Positions 22,130 through 34,427 of a DNA stretch of 64,000 nt are shown here, piece by piece. The position numbers were made by a program, and so were the translations under genes. The stretch spans positions 2,852,001-2,916,000 of the forward strand of contig LSAX01000007.1 of the NCBI GenBank assembly GCA_001557505.1, written 5' to 3'. Each line of letters starts with the position of its first letter. The stretch's first letter is position 1. This stretch comes from Reticulascus tulasneorum (lineage: Eukaryota > Ascomycota > Sordariomycetes > Glomerellales > Reticulascaceae). The notes beneath the pieces were generated by a model that worked only from the letters and a program-made list of their open reading frames with translations, was not told the origin of the DNA and ran no database searches.

Positions 22130-23280
22130 ACCCCAAGCGCAAACCCAGTCCATCTCATCTTGGGCTGGCTGGTTGTCCACACTCGTCGCCCCGTCTGCGG
22201 CCAGATCTGCGACCGCCGTCCGGCCTGGGGGTGGGAAGACGGGACCAGGCGCGACCAAGTCCTGCCAAGGCGCACGTCTCTGGCCTGATTGGATTTGACA
22301 CTGCAGGCACACAAACGCCAGCTTCAATTGTCACTTCAGTTTCACTGCCAATATACCTCCCGTCAGGTTTCTTGTGCGACCTGTTGGTTCTCCGCCACAG
22401 TAACGCCTTGGAACACACTGCACTTACAGCACTGGACGACGGCCGGGAACCTTTTACCTGAGGTACCTAGGCCACAAGCATTCGCTCGCCCCGACCAGTA
22501 CACCATACACCACAGCGCCCGGTACAGATTACAGCGCCATCTCCTCCCCCCCGTAAGGCCAGCAAAAGCACTTTGCTGTGCTACCTTTGCCACGCCTCAA
22601 CGGACTGGCGGGAAAATAGTTTGTCTACTATTAATACACCTAGTCAGCTGTCTATTAAGCCAGCCTACTTAGTCTACCTAGGTAGGGATTGTTTGCCTTG
22701 CTCCAATCCCTTGGATCTGGTAAGCTACCGGACGACGCCCCAGCTCAATTCCCTCCCGCATCCCGCTCTTCCATCCCAAAACCCCCTTCAACCCCGAGTT
22801 CCTCCTCCACCACCAACCACCACCACCACCCAGTCCCGCGCCAAAGGACGCCTCGAGAGAAGTCCACGTCACTAATTAAGCCGCCAACGACCCAGCACTC
22901 TCCCGCACTCTGTTGGTGACACACATCCAATAGATTCCTTCTGGTCCGAAACCAATTCCTAGACAGGCCAGGTACGTGCCATGCCTTTAATTTTTTTTGT
23001 CTTGGGTTTTTAGTGCGGATTCCCTTTAATTCACTCTCCCCCCCTCCCCCCATTCTCTGTTAGTCTTTGTCATCCAGGCCGTCCGAAATCCGAACCTCGA
23101 CACGCTTCGGGGCAAGGCCAGGACGGACGGCCTGGGGATGGAGGCTTGCATGTAATGCGAGGGATGTCGGCGGCACCAGCGAGCAAGTCATGTACGAGGC
23201 AGGGTTGAAGGGGCAAACAAAACCAGAACCAAGCATCATGGGCTGCTACCAACCACAAGCGGCTTACCCATTCCATGCCA

Positions 23281-23352
23281 TCATGTTCATGCTCATGTTC
23301 ATGCTCATGTTCAACTTCATGTTCATGTTCAAGTTCATATTCATGTTCATAT
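23281..23352. repeat. Degenerate hexamer minisatellite (ATGTTC/ATGCTC units)
   Basis: About a dozen hexamers of the type TCATGT/TCATGC/TCAACT/TCAAGT follow each other without a break. The unit is six bases, so all frames stay open: the plus strand reads as alternating Met-Phe/Leu and the minus strand as His-Glu. No gene uses it visibly. Confidence 0.85.
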
Positions 23353-24143
23353 GTCACCGGTGCACACCCATCAGGGAGGTGCGGCCGTGCAGCTCTCGTC
23401 CTAATCTTCTGTCTCTGTCTCTCTCTTATTCCGGGAGAGGAAGAACAGGAGGATGAAGATGATGAAGATGATGATGAGGAGGCGCTGTGGTTTGCTGCTG
23501 TTTCAGTGACATGGCTTGTAAGGAGATGGAAGGGCTGGCTCCCGAAAAGAAAACCAAGAAAAAAAAAGAGCCTGCCCTTGACCAACACCGCCTCATACAT
23601 GCACCCGCCTGCTTTACTGTTCTCTGGCTTGCTGGCTGGGTTGGCTGTGTTCCAGAAAAGGCTCTTATTATTCTCCCTTTGGAATCTTGGTGGTGTCGCC
23701 AGAGCCCGGGGGGAGGGAAGAGTTCGGCCGTTTTCCTCTTCCCGCTGTCACCGGTGCAGCTGCCTTTGCTTTTGTGCGCGCAACATTCCAGTTCTAGCTA
23801 ACACATTTTGGTCGAAATCCAGAACAGTCGAACCCTTTCCGTCAATCAGGCGATCAGGGCATTTCAACAGAAAAAGTCTCAGCGGTCGCAAGCGGTTTCC
23901 GGGAAGCACCTGGGGCGACGACTACTACTACTACTACGAAGAAGGGGTGGTGTGGATTATACCTATCTGCCCACCTAATTACCTACCTAGGAGGTAGCTG
24001 ACGTTACCGACCGACCGAACGACCGACTACCTACTGGACTTACATTACTGCCGCCTTCAGTCCTTGCCAGATCCGACCCTGGACCTACCCGTACCTTGCT
24101 TGCGCTACCCACTCACTTATATACTACCTTAAGGTATTTACAA

Positions 24144-24431
24144 GGTACCCATTGTACCTGAGGTACCGAAGCTACCCTAATAAGGTACCCTACCTTATTT
24201 CGGCGGTCGAACCCACTCGCCTGGGCGGCGCGACATCATCCGCCCGCTCTTCCCATTCCCGCGGTTGCCCCCGCCACAAAATCCAGTTTGACCCATCCAC
24301 CCATCATCCATCATCCATCCCCCCCCCCCCCCCCCAATCCCATCAAAGCACCTAAACCTCCTAGGTACTTGCTACTACTTTAGGTACCCCGTCCCTACCC
24401 AACACACCCTGCTCTTACCTACCTAGGTACC
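24144..24431. promoter_or_regulatory. Cluster of GGTACC palindromes about 0.65-0.95 kb upstream of the transcription factor
   Basis: Five GGTACC hexamers occur in 288 bp (24144, 24162, 24184, 24383, 24426), often inside longer TAGGTACC or ACCTAGGTACC contexts, together with many ACCTACC steps. A single such hexamer is expected only every few kilobases. The same motif family recurs at 22462 and around 35.4-35.7 kb. It may be a regulatory element array or a spreading sequence motif of this genome; no binding protein is known from the sequence. Confidence 0.5.
24319..24335. repeat. Poly-C tract, 17 bp
   Basis: Seventeen C in a row after several CCATCAT units, in the upstream region of the zinc-cluster gene at 25079. 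Confidence 0.95.
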
Positions 24432-25078
24432 CTACCCTACCCTGCGCCTTCCATACATACCTTAACTACCTACCTTGCCTACTACCTTACCTCTTTCTTT
24501 GGCGCAATCCCTTCCCTTCCTACCACCACACCACAACCACCATAACCAACACCACCACTGATTACTCTTCTTCTTCTTCCTCCTCCTACTCTTTCTCCCC
24601 TCCCCACACCACACGGCCGTTGCATTTTATTCCCAGGACCTTGGAATTTGGCCCTCTACAGCTCGGCCTCATCACTCGGCATTTAATCATTCCAGTCGTT
24701 CTCCTGGAGCTATTGCTCCGAGTCGCAAAGGGTCTCTCCCACCATAACCCACGACTGCCTTGGTCGGTATAATAGCCGCGTTTGCCCTTGACAGCTTCCT
24801 CTTCTCTGTCAGCGCTGCGCAAACCCACCCTGTTGCGATTCCCTTCGCCTTTCCTCTTGGTCATGGTCCTTGGTTTTTCGTCTTCTCCCAACCCGGACAT
24901 CTCGTAAAAAAAAAGGGACTGGATCTTTGCATCCTGACAGATGCGCCTGCGATTCCGAGCATTGACCGAGCATCACCCCCAAGAACCCCCACCACTACAT
25001 CATAACCAACTAGTCCGAGGCGCATCCAAGGAATCCGCTTCACCCTTTGCCGACTGGTAAACACAACACAAGTATAGC

Positions 25079-26554
25079 ATGGCAGAGGACCGTTCGGGAC
25101 GAGGGCAGCCTTCCAACAATAGAGAAGACCCCACCGCACGAGGTCCGCCTCCCACCCACAGAGAGGACGCCGCTAGACGAGACGACAGGCTCGCAGGACC
25201 ACCAGACGACAGATATACCGACGACAGACATCCGAGACCGATCATGGCTGCTCCGATGACCTTACCATCCATTCACGATCCCCACGGGGGATACCCCCCG
25301 CCCGGCTACAGCAGGTCCTATCCGCCTCCTGACGGTCGAGGCGACCCTCGCGCGGACCCTCGAGCGAGCAGCTACGACACCTCGCCGAGTTCTGTAAACG
25401 GCTATCCACCGCCGCCACCACCTCCAGGCAGTCACGGAACCCAATTGCCCCCTCTTCAACCCTCAGTGGATCCAAGATCACCAACCTACCCACCACCCCC
25501 CGATGCGCGAGATGAGTACTACCGGGACCGCCAACCCCCGCCGCAGTATGATCCGTACTATCCAGGCTACCAGGGCCGGCCAGGACAACCGCCAGGTCGA
25601 TATCCGGAGTATGCACAGCAAGGGCCCCCCGGGGGCCCGAGGTACGACTATCCGCCGCCGCCTGGCGCGGGTGCGAGATACGACTATGGCCCGGGCGCGC
25701 CACAGTTGCAACAAGCAGCACCTAGACAACGGACATCAATTGCGTGCAGGTATTGTCGCAAAAGAAAGGTAAGCGCCAAGGCGCGATGCAAAACATTCAG
25801 GCAACTGTTTCCCAAACAAGTTCAACCCCGCTAACAAGAATGACTTCAGATTCGATGCAGTGGGTACCAGAGCGCTCCGGGAGGAAAGTGTGTGAACTGC
25901 AGCAGGATGAATCAGGAATGCATCTTCCAACCCGTCTCTTCGTCGAGTTCAACGGCCTTCATCCCCGTGTCGGCCGTTCCTGGCGGCGTGCCTCCTGGAA
26001 CACCTCTTTACGGGGCTTATGGCCAACCCCTGCCTCCCAACTCTTTGCCGCCCCCGCCGCAACAGTATCCAGCCGGCAACGGAGGCTATTACCAACAACC
26101 GCTTCCTTCCCCTACTGGGCCTTACCCGTCGTACGACGCGCAACGAGGAGCTGGACGCCGGAGGCAGAGGGGCTCGGACGACGGGGACGAGCTTCGCCCG
26201 CCACCACCGGGCCCGAGTATGGACGACGAGCCTCGGAGAAAACGATCACCCGCATCAAGCTCGAACCATAGCAGCCCTGGAGGGTATCCCCCGTATAATT
26301 CTGGCGGGTCTGGCTCTTTTGATGGGAGGCAACCGCCACCGAGGCATAGCCCAGGCCACCATCCAGGAGGTCAACCAAGCCAATCAGACGAGCGAGACCG
26401 AGCTTCTGCCTCTACACAGCGGCAAAGTAATTCGTCGACTCCGGCAACGACTTCGAGCTCGGTGATGAGCCTCAACAATCTCGTCGACAGTCCCTCCGAC
26501 ATTGACAGAAGTATGCTGGGAAGACTCAACCGGGGGTCGGCGAATCGAAAATAG
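25079..26554 (+). CDS. Proline-rich Zn2Cys6 (Gal4-type) transcription factor
   Basis: Two exons (25079-25768 and 25850-26554) give 464 aa. The intron (GTAAGC to TTCAG) lies inside the zinc cluster after CRYCRKRK, a common position for fungal binuclear clusters. The cluster is C-X2-C-X6-C-X11-C-X2-C-X6-C: Cys223, 226, 233, 244, 247 and 254, binding two zinc ions and DNA. The first 220 residues are disordered and rich in Pro, Gly, Arg, Asp and Tyr (repeats of RYDY, YPPP and DPR type). After the cluster come PVSAVPGGVPPGTPLYGAYG and a conserved-looking C-terminal patch (SVMSLNNLVD...DIDRSMLGRLNR). I see no fungal-specific regulatory domain of the middle-homology type. It acts in the nucleus; target genes are unknown. 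Its start follows a long, pyrimidine-rich leader and a 16-kb gene-free upstream region. Confidence 0.9.
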
Positions 26555-27716
26555 ATGGGGTTTGGGGCAATGCTCATTGCGAGATAATGCGAGATTTCAT
26601 GGCATGCTAGTCTATTCGGCGCAAGGTATAACTCTGCTGGTCAGGCGGTACCTTGAACACAAAGACATCAACGATTCCCAGACGCGCCCGCAACCAGGAG
26701 TACTGTCAACTATTTTCCCGTACCACGACGACTGTAGAGGGTTTTCCTACATTTGGGAGGGTGTAAAGGCGGTTACAAGTACTCTCCTTGATTCGGTCGG
26801 TCGCGACACGGACGGACGGAAAAGGGGCAAAAAGTTGGGGAGAATGGATTCGACGACATAGGGAAGGGACACGAAGCAGGATCACCACTGCTCTGGCGCC
26901 AAGGAAGTCGTCCGCACATGTTTCCTGGGATTTTCTGCTTTACGTTTTGATTTCTTGTACTGGGCCTGCCCCGAATTTTGCAAGGCTCCTTTTTCCCTTT
27001 TCCTTATTACTTATTTTTCCTTCTCTTCACACAGTCATTTTTTCCCGAGGGACGGATGGATAAGATTGGTCTGCCTCACGGCACAATTCGGGATATCATT
27101 TTCGTTGCTGAACCATCATGAAGCTTGTTATCGGTGTTACAGTGTTTCGTCTACTATGGTGCAAGTCGCGCAAGCGAGAGAGGCCGGGGCATTATTATAT
27201 GATCGATTGCTTTTTCAGATGGGACGGATGTGCCACCGCGAGGGGCTACAAAATAACCTGCTACATAGGATTTCGATTTGAGATTTTGAGTTGGTCTGTA
27301 GTAATGCAGCATGCGGCATGAAAAATACTAATGGGCAGAGGGCCGATTCCTACGCATGTTGGTTCCCAGATTCCTTGGTTCGCTTGAAGCAGTGAAAATT
27401 GTATTGCCTAGGACGGCCGGAATGCTCGACTCCTTTTAGGCCAAAAGACACGCCTAAATGTACCAATCTTCCAACAAGCACGATGATGGTACCTGCGTAG
27501 ACATGAAAGATAAAAGTTCTCGGATCCGCGGTCTTCAAATTTTAATGGCCCACAATTATGGAAAATCAGGGGGCGAGGAGGTATCTACACCCAGCTCGCA
27601 TCTCTTTCAATGACCGGACCCGACATGAGCCGGAGATGGGACAATTCAGGTGATCATGTAACCTTCGAATGTGTCTTCGCATCGCTAGAGCTATCGTTGA
27701 AGGGCTGGTCCTGGTC

Positions 27717-27728
27717 GGGGGGGGGGGG
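27717..27728. repeat. Poly-G tract, 12 bp
   Basis: Twelve G on the plus strand in otherwise mixed sequence of the gene-poor interval. Confidence 0.9.
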
Positions 27729-29785
27729 CTATTTTGCCAGCACTGGCTTGATTGATGGACCAGGTTTGGTCCTGGGTCGGAGACCTTGGAGAACTGCTGC
27801 ACGTCAAGCACTGTGAGCCCAAGTATCGCGACAAAGGTCACCTCGACAAGGGGTGGCAACTTGGCATGTCCGCTGGCACGGTTGCACCACTAATGCTGAG
27901 GAGTTGACCAGACGGCAAACAACGGTATCCTTGCGTAAGTTTGCTGTTGCATTTCTGGGCAGCCAATAATTTACACCGATTCCGTGCTTGATAGCTGCAG
28001 CCAGGATGGTCTAGCTTCGAGGTTTCCACCTTACTTTCGAAGTGTTACGCATACGTAAGGTATGTATGCATGTATGTGCGCGTGTATATGTTTAGGTATG
28101 TACGTCTGCTTGCAAGCTAGGCGATCGAAGGGGCTAGTGACGCTTTGCTGCGGTGGAGAGCCTGACTCATTGGGTGAGATTCCGGGGAGAGACACCGAGT
28201 TAGCAGGCATGGCTAGCCGGATACTATGCCCGTTGCATGATGGAATCTGCCAGCGTCCGCTTCCGGAACCTTTACCGCCAGCGTAAGTGGGACAGTCAGG
28301 GCACTACGCTACGATACCGAAATAGGGCTTCCTTCTGATTGTCCAATGGACCCAGACAGCCATGGAAACCCCTCCGAGAGGTGGGGGGAGGGGGCGGGCG
28401 GGCGGTGAACGTGAGCTTGAGCTAGCCTCCCAGAAAAAGGGGGGGGGGAGGTGAGGGTGATGGCGTCGTGTTTGGGCCTTACGCTCGAAGCGTACGGGGC
28501 TTTTCCCACGATTGGGGAAAGCTTGCCGTGCTTGTGTCGTTTGGGGTAAGGATCCTCAAGGGGAACAAAGAAAAATGTGAATCAGCTTGCGCAACCTGGT
28601 TCTAGTAAGGAGTTCCCCAAGTGTTCGTCTAGCAGCAGCCACCAACTGGCAGATACCATTCCTATCGCTCTGCTCCGAGCCGGACTGCGAGACGGGCCTG
28701 ATCTGGCGCCCCTAGCTAGCTTGCCCTTGCTATATATGCTTGGGCCCGATTGTCGAGTCCAGCTGACTACTTGGCGGGTAGGTGGGAGGGAGGGTGGTAC
28801 GCCCCGTCATTTAGCGAGTTTTTTTTATTACTCGGGCAGCAAGTAAGCAAAGTAAGGAATTAGATGAAAACTGGACGGAGTTTGACGGATGAGGCCGGTG
28901 GGAAGGGGGAGAGGAAGATTAACCTAGCGAGTCACACACACCGACGGACGGACTGACTGACTAACTAACCGAACGACCTTCCTTGCATGCCGGCGAAGTC
29001 CACGACAGCGCTGGGAGCTGTCAACGTACCGATCCTACCACTCTGACACGCGATCGGAAGTGCCTCGCACGTACGTTCCCAATAATCTAGTTGATCCCTG
29101 GACGGGCGCAAGCAGAGAGCGAGGTGGATGCCTCTTGGGAACGCCGTTCTAACTTCGTCTCACTGGCTGGCTGGCGGGCACGCCTCTGCTTCGGAACTAC
29201 GGATCACATGTGTCGCATACATGATGGCTTTCCCCAGACTGTTCGGACGTGGATACCCCAGCTTGAGGAGATGAAGATGGATGGATCCTTTCCCTAGCAC
29301 TCGATTCCTTACCGCAAGTTTTGTACCCCGTGCATGGCAATTAGGGTATCGCGGTACCTGGGCGAGGTGAAAGTCTATAGTACCACACTGGTCAAGTGTG
29401 TGATGGGGGGAGGTACTTGGAGATACTTCGGTGGAACGGAAGCCTGAGGGTCTGACTCTCTGTCTCTCTGTCTGTCTGTCCCGTTTATAATTACGGCTGG
29501 TGCTCGAGTCGCGCAAGTGATGGACGGAACGGTGCCTTCGGAGCCGCTGGACGCCTCAGCGACACTTCACATTCAGCGCCGTCGACCCTCCTGAAACCAG
29601 CGGTTTCCAGCGATGTCACCATCGAAGCATTCCCCCAGAGGGAAACCATTCAACGAGAATACCCCCATCAGGGGGTGGTTACGAGGTCTTGCTCCACCTC
29701 GGGAAGCTCGTCGTTGTCTTGGATTTACGCGTTGCTGTTTTTTTTTCCGGCTGGGCAGGGGGCTTTTCTATGATTCATCTGCGCG

Positions 29786-29922
29786 AAAAAAAAAAAAAAG
29801 TACGGATTTGCTCTATTGGCGGCCGTTCTGGACCTTTCTTGTCTTTCCAAATATTGCCGAGACCTTGAAATTCCAATGTGAGACATGTTGTCTTCTTAGA
29901 CAAAAAGGGGGGGGGGGGGGGG
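29786..29922. repeat. Poly-A (14 bp) and poly-G (16 bp) tracts
   Basis: A 14-A run at 29786-29799 and a 16-G run at 29907-29922 lie about 110 bp apart in gene-free DNA. The G run could in principle form a quadruplex. Confidence 0.9.
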
Positions 29923-32758
29923 TTGAAATCGGCCGATTATCGACTACCCGCGTTCCTCGCTGGAAACGACACGCGCCTGTGTGAGCAAGTTCCGCAACCA
30001 GCTCGCAACCCAGTCACTCATCGCCTTGGAATCTTTTCCTAGAGCCTGCGAGGGTTCTGGGAGAAGAGCCTCGACTGCCTCCCTGCTCGACATGTGTTAT
30101 GCTGCGGCCAGATGGAGACTTAATACCCCCGAAGCCGCCGTTGAGTCTGCTCCTGTCTGGCTGCGCTGACGATCATTCAAGAGCCAACAGCCTGTTGCCC
30201 CGATCCATCGACGGCTACCCATTCCATTAAGCAATACGCACTAGCCTCCGACTCCCGTGGCTTTTCCAAATCCCGATTTGGGCAATGTCTTGCAGTTTCG
30301 CGGCAATCGAGCAGCCATGGTTGTCTCTGATGAAAGCACTCCGAATTTCTCCCCTCGATCTCTGGAAACAGCCACGTGTGGTAAGACAACTCGAGTGGAA
30401 CCACCCAATCACAGCGGACAGCGTTGAAACACGGGCGACGATTGCGAACTGACGGCCTCTCTCGACTAGTTACCAGGCTACTACGATGGAGATTGTTGTG
30501 AGACCCCGGGACGTCTCCTGAGCCGATCGCATTCGAGAACATACCAACTGAGGTCTTGGCTTCCTCCCGATGCATTCCGCTATGTCTGCGGATGTCCCAT
30601 GTGGAATTCAGGCTTGTTTGGTCCTCTTGCGCCGGTGGAGTCGAGTTTGACTCTCGATGTCTTGCTGTGCTGAGAATGGGTTGTCGGCGACAATCTTGGA
30701 GGGCGGGCGAAGCTATAAGTGACATTTGCTGCAGCTTGACAAAAGGAATTCTTGTATCGTTATTCCGGCTGCCCGGACTTACAAGGATGCTCTCGGCATC
30801 AGCGGTGCAAAGAGTCTACAGAAAACTCTAGCAAGCCAATGTTATTATCACTAATAGCAGCTGGGCGTCAACCCGCGTCATCCGGGCAGCATCTGTTTAG
30901 ATTCGGAAGAGCACCGACGGGGACGGATTTGCTTAACAACGAATCAAGCCACGTTACACAGGACCAGTGCGAGATGTCGTCGCCCACGACGCAGAGCCGC
31001 TAAGGTCGTGCGAGTTGAGATGACGGCGCCATCCGACCATTCCGATCCGGAGTGGTTACACAGCTGCAGCTAAGGACATGTCTCGCAGATCCACGGACGC
31101 CCGCCCCTTGCAGGATTCGCTCGGGACGGTTCCGAAGTCCGAACTCTATACCAGGTGGCTCTATCCGAAACGAAAAAAAAAGACCCTCGCGCGCCCAAAA
31201 GCTAATCTTGACCGCACGCAGGATAAGGGCTCCCAGCCTAGACACGCCGACAAGCCTACCAGCCTCCCTTCTACACATCTGAACGTTCGCTTCACAACCA
31301 GACCCCTTGGTTATTTGAGCCATTGCGTGACGGGCCTCAGATGTTGTGCTTTCGCACCGTGTGGGGGCGGATTGGATGAGGCGAGGGCGACTCCGAATTG
31401 TCCGGGACTTCCGAGCTCCGATGCCAGGGGGGCTTGTTCCGACTCCGGCCGCCGGCCGGCGGACAAGGCATGATGCGGTGTCGTCTGGAATTTTCCAAGC
31501 AACACAATTCAATTGCGGAGAGAGAACAACGACTCCATGGGTTTATTTTGTCTTGTTCGACAATCGTTCGAAGCCACGAAGTGCTCAGCCTGAGAAGCGA
31601 TAGCTTCCGAGACATTTGCGTCATGTCGGCAAACCGCCTTTAAGCCTTCTGGAGAAGCAACGCGGCAACATTTTTTCATGACTTCAACAAAATACCCTTT
31701 TTTGGTGACTGCGCTTCAAAGATTGAAAGGCTATTTCCCTCCTCCTTTCAGATTCGGGATCCAGTGCCTCTGCCGCCCTCAAATGGCGTTTTATTCTCCG
31801 GTTCCAGAGCGCAAGTCTAGTGGACTTTGGTCTTCGGTTTATCGAACTGTATGTGCTGGACGTATCCCGGTCTCCTCGCACTTTCCAAAACTCCTTTCGA
31901 ATACCGTCTAGAGAGATTGGCGCCTGGGATAATAATGGCCTCGCTGCAAGGCAGCGGAGTTTCTACTTAAGCGAGTCAACTGCTTTTGGTCCTCTCCGGG
32001 GGTCTGGTCCTGGCAGAGATGACGCCAAAAAGAACAGCGCAGCTGCTTCTAGCTCCCTTTCTGAGGAGTAGACCCGAGAGTCGTCATGTTTCGTACCCAG
32101 TGGTATATGGAGCAGCATTCGGGCTCCAGACTTGGAATGCAACAAGGCCGGCTTCTACTGATTTTCCAAACTTTTCCAATTATTGGCAGGATGGTTTCGC
32201 TAACATGGCCGTCGTGCATATGCCCCCCGATTCTGCTCCATTTCCATTTTTTACTCTGCGTGAACCTTGCTCTACCCCCAAAATACTATTTACGAGGAAA
32301 TTATAGTTCACCTAGGTGAGGTCGAGCTGGAGCCTTCGCTTATTGGTTTATCACCTTGTCTTCACCGGCCACGGCGTGGGGGTGGTAACATGGGTTGCCA
32401 GGGTCCCTAGTGTGTCATCTGTTCTCTTGGCCCTGGTCAACCTTCCAAAAGAAAGGGAAGGTCTAGGGTTATCTAGTTGCGAGTTATTAGGCCTGGGCGC
32501 TTGGCATTTTATTCTACGGTTCCACTGGTTGCTTTTGTAAAAGCATCAGGTCGTGTGTTTGTCCCGAGCGTTCACGGCATCATGTGCGCCGGATTCAGAT
32601 GGGGAAGCCCAAGGATTCTGGCAAGCTGTCGAGCAAGGTGCTGATCGTATCTCATGAATATCATTACGACTACAAGGGTTGAGTTCCCCGTCTATAAGTG
32701 TCCGTCTATATGAGTATCCCCTTCCCATGATCTCTCCGGACTCCTGGGCTGATGCATA

Positions 32759-34427
32759 TCAAATCGTAGTCAGGGGGTCCGACGTAGGCGTCGTGGAACG
32801 ACCCTCGACGCTTGTCTCTTCGCGAAAATCCATTTGTTCTTGATTCCTTTCTAGGACAAAGCACCTCTCTGCGTAAACGCCGTTCTCGTTCTGCTGCCGC
32901 CAGGCTGAGCTGAACCGCCGAACCAGAACCTTGCGCCAGCCGCCCACATTGATAGTGATCCTCCGCCATGGCACTTGGCTATCGAACATCTGCTTGCAAC
33001 GCATGAGGTACGTAAAGGTGCGCATGGCTGCATCGTAGTCACGATCCGTCCCTTGATGGACTACTTCGAGGGGGTGGAGGACAGTCTGGACGTGCAGCGT
33101 GAGCGTGTGGACACTTCGAAAACAACAGACGGCCTTGAGGAATTCTGATGGTTCACAGAGCGCTACATCCATGTCTAATTCGAGAGTATGGACGTGGGGG
33201 AGAACCCTGGCAAGTGTGGCCAAATCTTCCGCCCACAGCGTGGGACATCTGCGGTCCTCCTCTGCAAATCCCACATGGTCCCGGAACTGAAGGACCTCGA
33301 GGGACCGCCCATGGTCCGCGATCGCATCCAAGGGAAACAACTGAATATGGCAAGTAATGCTTAGCGTTTGCAGCGCGCGGATGTGTCGTTTCACCAGCAA
33401 ATAGAGACCGCCTGTTGCCTCCTGTCTCCTATCAGGGAGGTGGGCACTGAAATCTTCGCAGCGAAGTCGGCGCAGCTCTGTCAAGTCTGCGAAGTTGACG
33501 GAACTGAGGAAGTTGAAGATTGGGACAGAGAGCAGCTCCAGGGATCTCAGCTCGGAGAAGTTCCAGTGTACCCGCACTTCCTCCTTGGGATGATTCCAGT
33601 CGTACGACTTCAGAACAAGATCCTTGAGGGCAGGCATGCGCTCTCCCGGCGCGAACTTGAAGTTCGTGCCTTGACCCTTGTCCTCATAATGAAAGGTATC
33701 CAGACGCCGTGATAGCAGAATAAGTTGCTTCAGCGAGTCCAACCGCGTTGTGAGCGGCGGCGCTGGACTCCCGAGCTTCAACGATACCAAGAGGTCGGCA
33801 GGAATTGCTCGGACATAGGTGTCTCTCTGTTGGCCCTCGAACTCTCTCAGGGGGAGGTCCTCGACGAACAACTTGGTCTTGCTGAAGCGGGTGTGCTGGG
33901 TATTCAAAACATCCGACGGCAGCCAGAGCCTCCCAGTGCGGAACTCGGCATCGACATAGTGCCACCTGGACAGAAATCGTAAGCATATGTGACAGTCCTC
34001 GGGCTCTATGCGATCTTAAGCACCCACCTCACTGAGTGTAGCCTCTGGACCCGGTCCAGCACCCTTCGAATGCCATCCGCAGGCAGATCACTTCGCACGA
34101 TTATGTGATTGGTGTGGGCGGCCACATTGCTGATTAGATTAGGATACCGCTGCTCGGCATCTGGAGCCACAATGCGCTCGTTTAGGCGCAAGGTCTGGTA
34201 CGTGATCGGGGTCGCCAGGGCGTCGAACCTCCTGGACAAACACCGGGCCGCAGCAACAGCTCGGTTGTCGAGCTCTCGGAGCTAGAATCACCGTGGTCAG
34301 TCGGGGGTTGGGTAAGTTGCAGGCCGACGTTGCGCACCTGCTCCAGGATGAGAGCCAGAAGCTCAGAGCTGAGATCGTTCAAGGACCATCTTTGTGGGGT
34401 TCCACGGAGGGATGACGAGGTAGCCAT
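32759..34427 (-). CDS. F-box-like protein
   Basis: Exons 34427-34338, 34281-34028 and 33965-32759 give 516 aa. Residues about 13-55 (WSLNDLSSELLALILEQ, then CLSRRFDALATPI) fit the fungal F-box: a Leu-Pro-like opening, the helix LLALILEQL, and the Arg-Phe/Tyr end that starts the next strand. F-box proteins link substrates to Skp1-Cul1 ubiquitin ligases. The remainder has repeated hydrophobic strand-loop units (for example SELRSLELLSVPIFNFL, ADLTELRRLRCEDF and LPHVHTLELDMD), as in leucine-rich-repeat-like substrate domains, but no regular LRR consensus. The start is the ATG at 34427; an upstream in-frame TTG is not used. Such genes are numerous and fast-evolving in filamentous fungi; the substrate is unknown. 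Confidence 0.8.

Larger units (their letters stand above)
18136..25078. other. Gene-poor interval, right part; upstream of a zinc-cluster regulator
   Basis: No conserved frame is present. The DNA carries CCA and ATG/TTC-type simple repeats, long A, T and C runs, a hairpin-forming poly-A/poly-T pair (22087-22129) and, from about 22.4 kb, many GGTACC and CCTAGG palindromes. The last 600 bp before the start at 25079 are pyrimidine-rich on the plus strand, consistent with a long 5' UTR and promoter of the transcription factor gene. Confidence 0.5.
26555..32758. other. Gene-poor interval between the zinc-cluster gene and the F-box gene
   Basis: The left few hundred bases should hold the 3' UTR of the transcription factor. 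Beyond that, frames are short or lack any family match (for example a minus-strand frame at 30177-30725). Homopolymer runs are frequent: G at 27717-27728, A at 29786-29799 and G at 29907-29922; GTCT/GTCC steps lie at 29460-29480. The right end is the 3' flank of the minus-strand F-box gene. Confidence 0.5.

Noticed and set aside
30177..30725. Minus-strand 182-codon frame
   Set aside because: No domain, no splice signals and no biased codon use; it overlaps other frames of similar quality.
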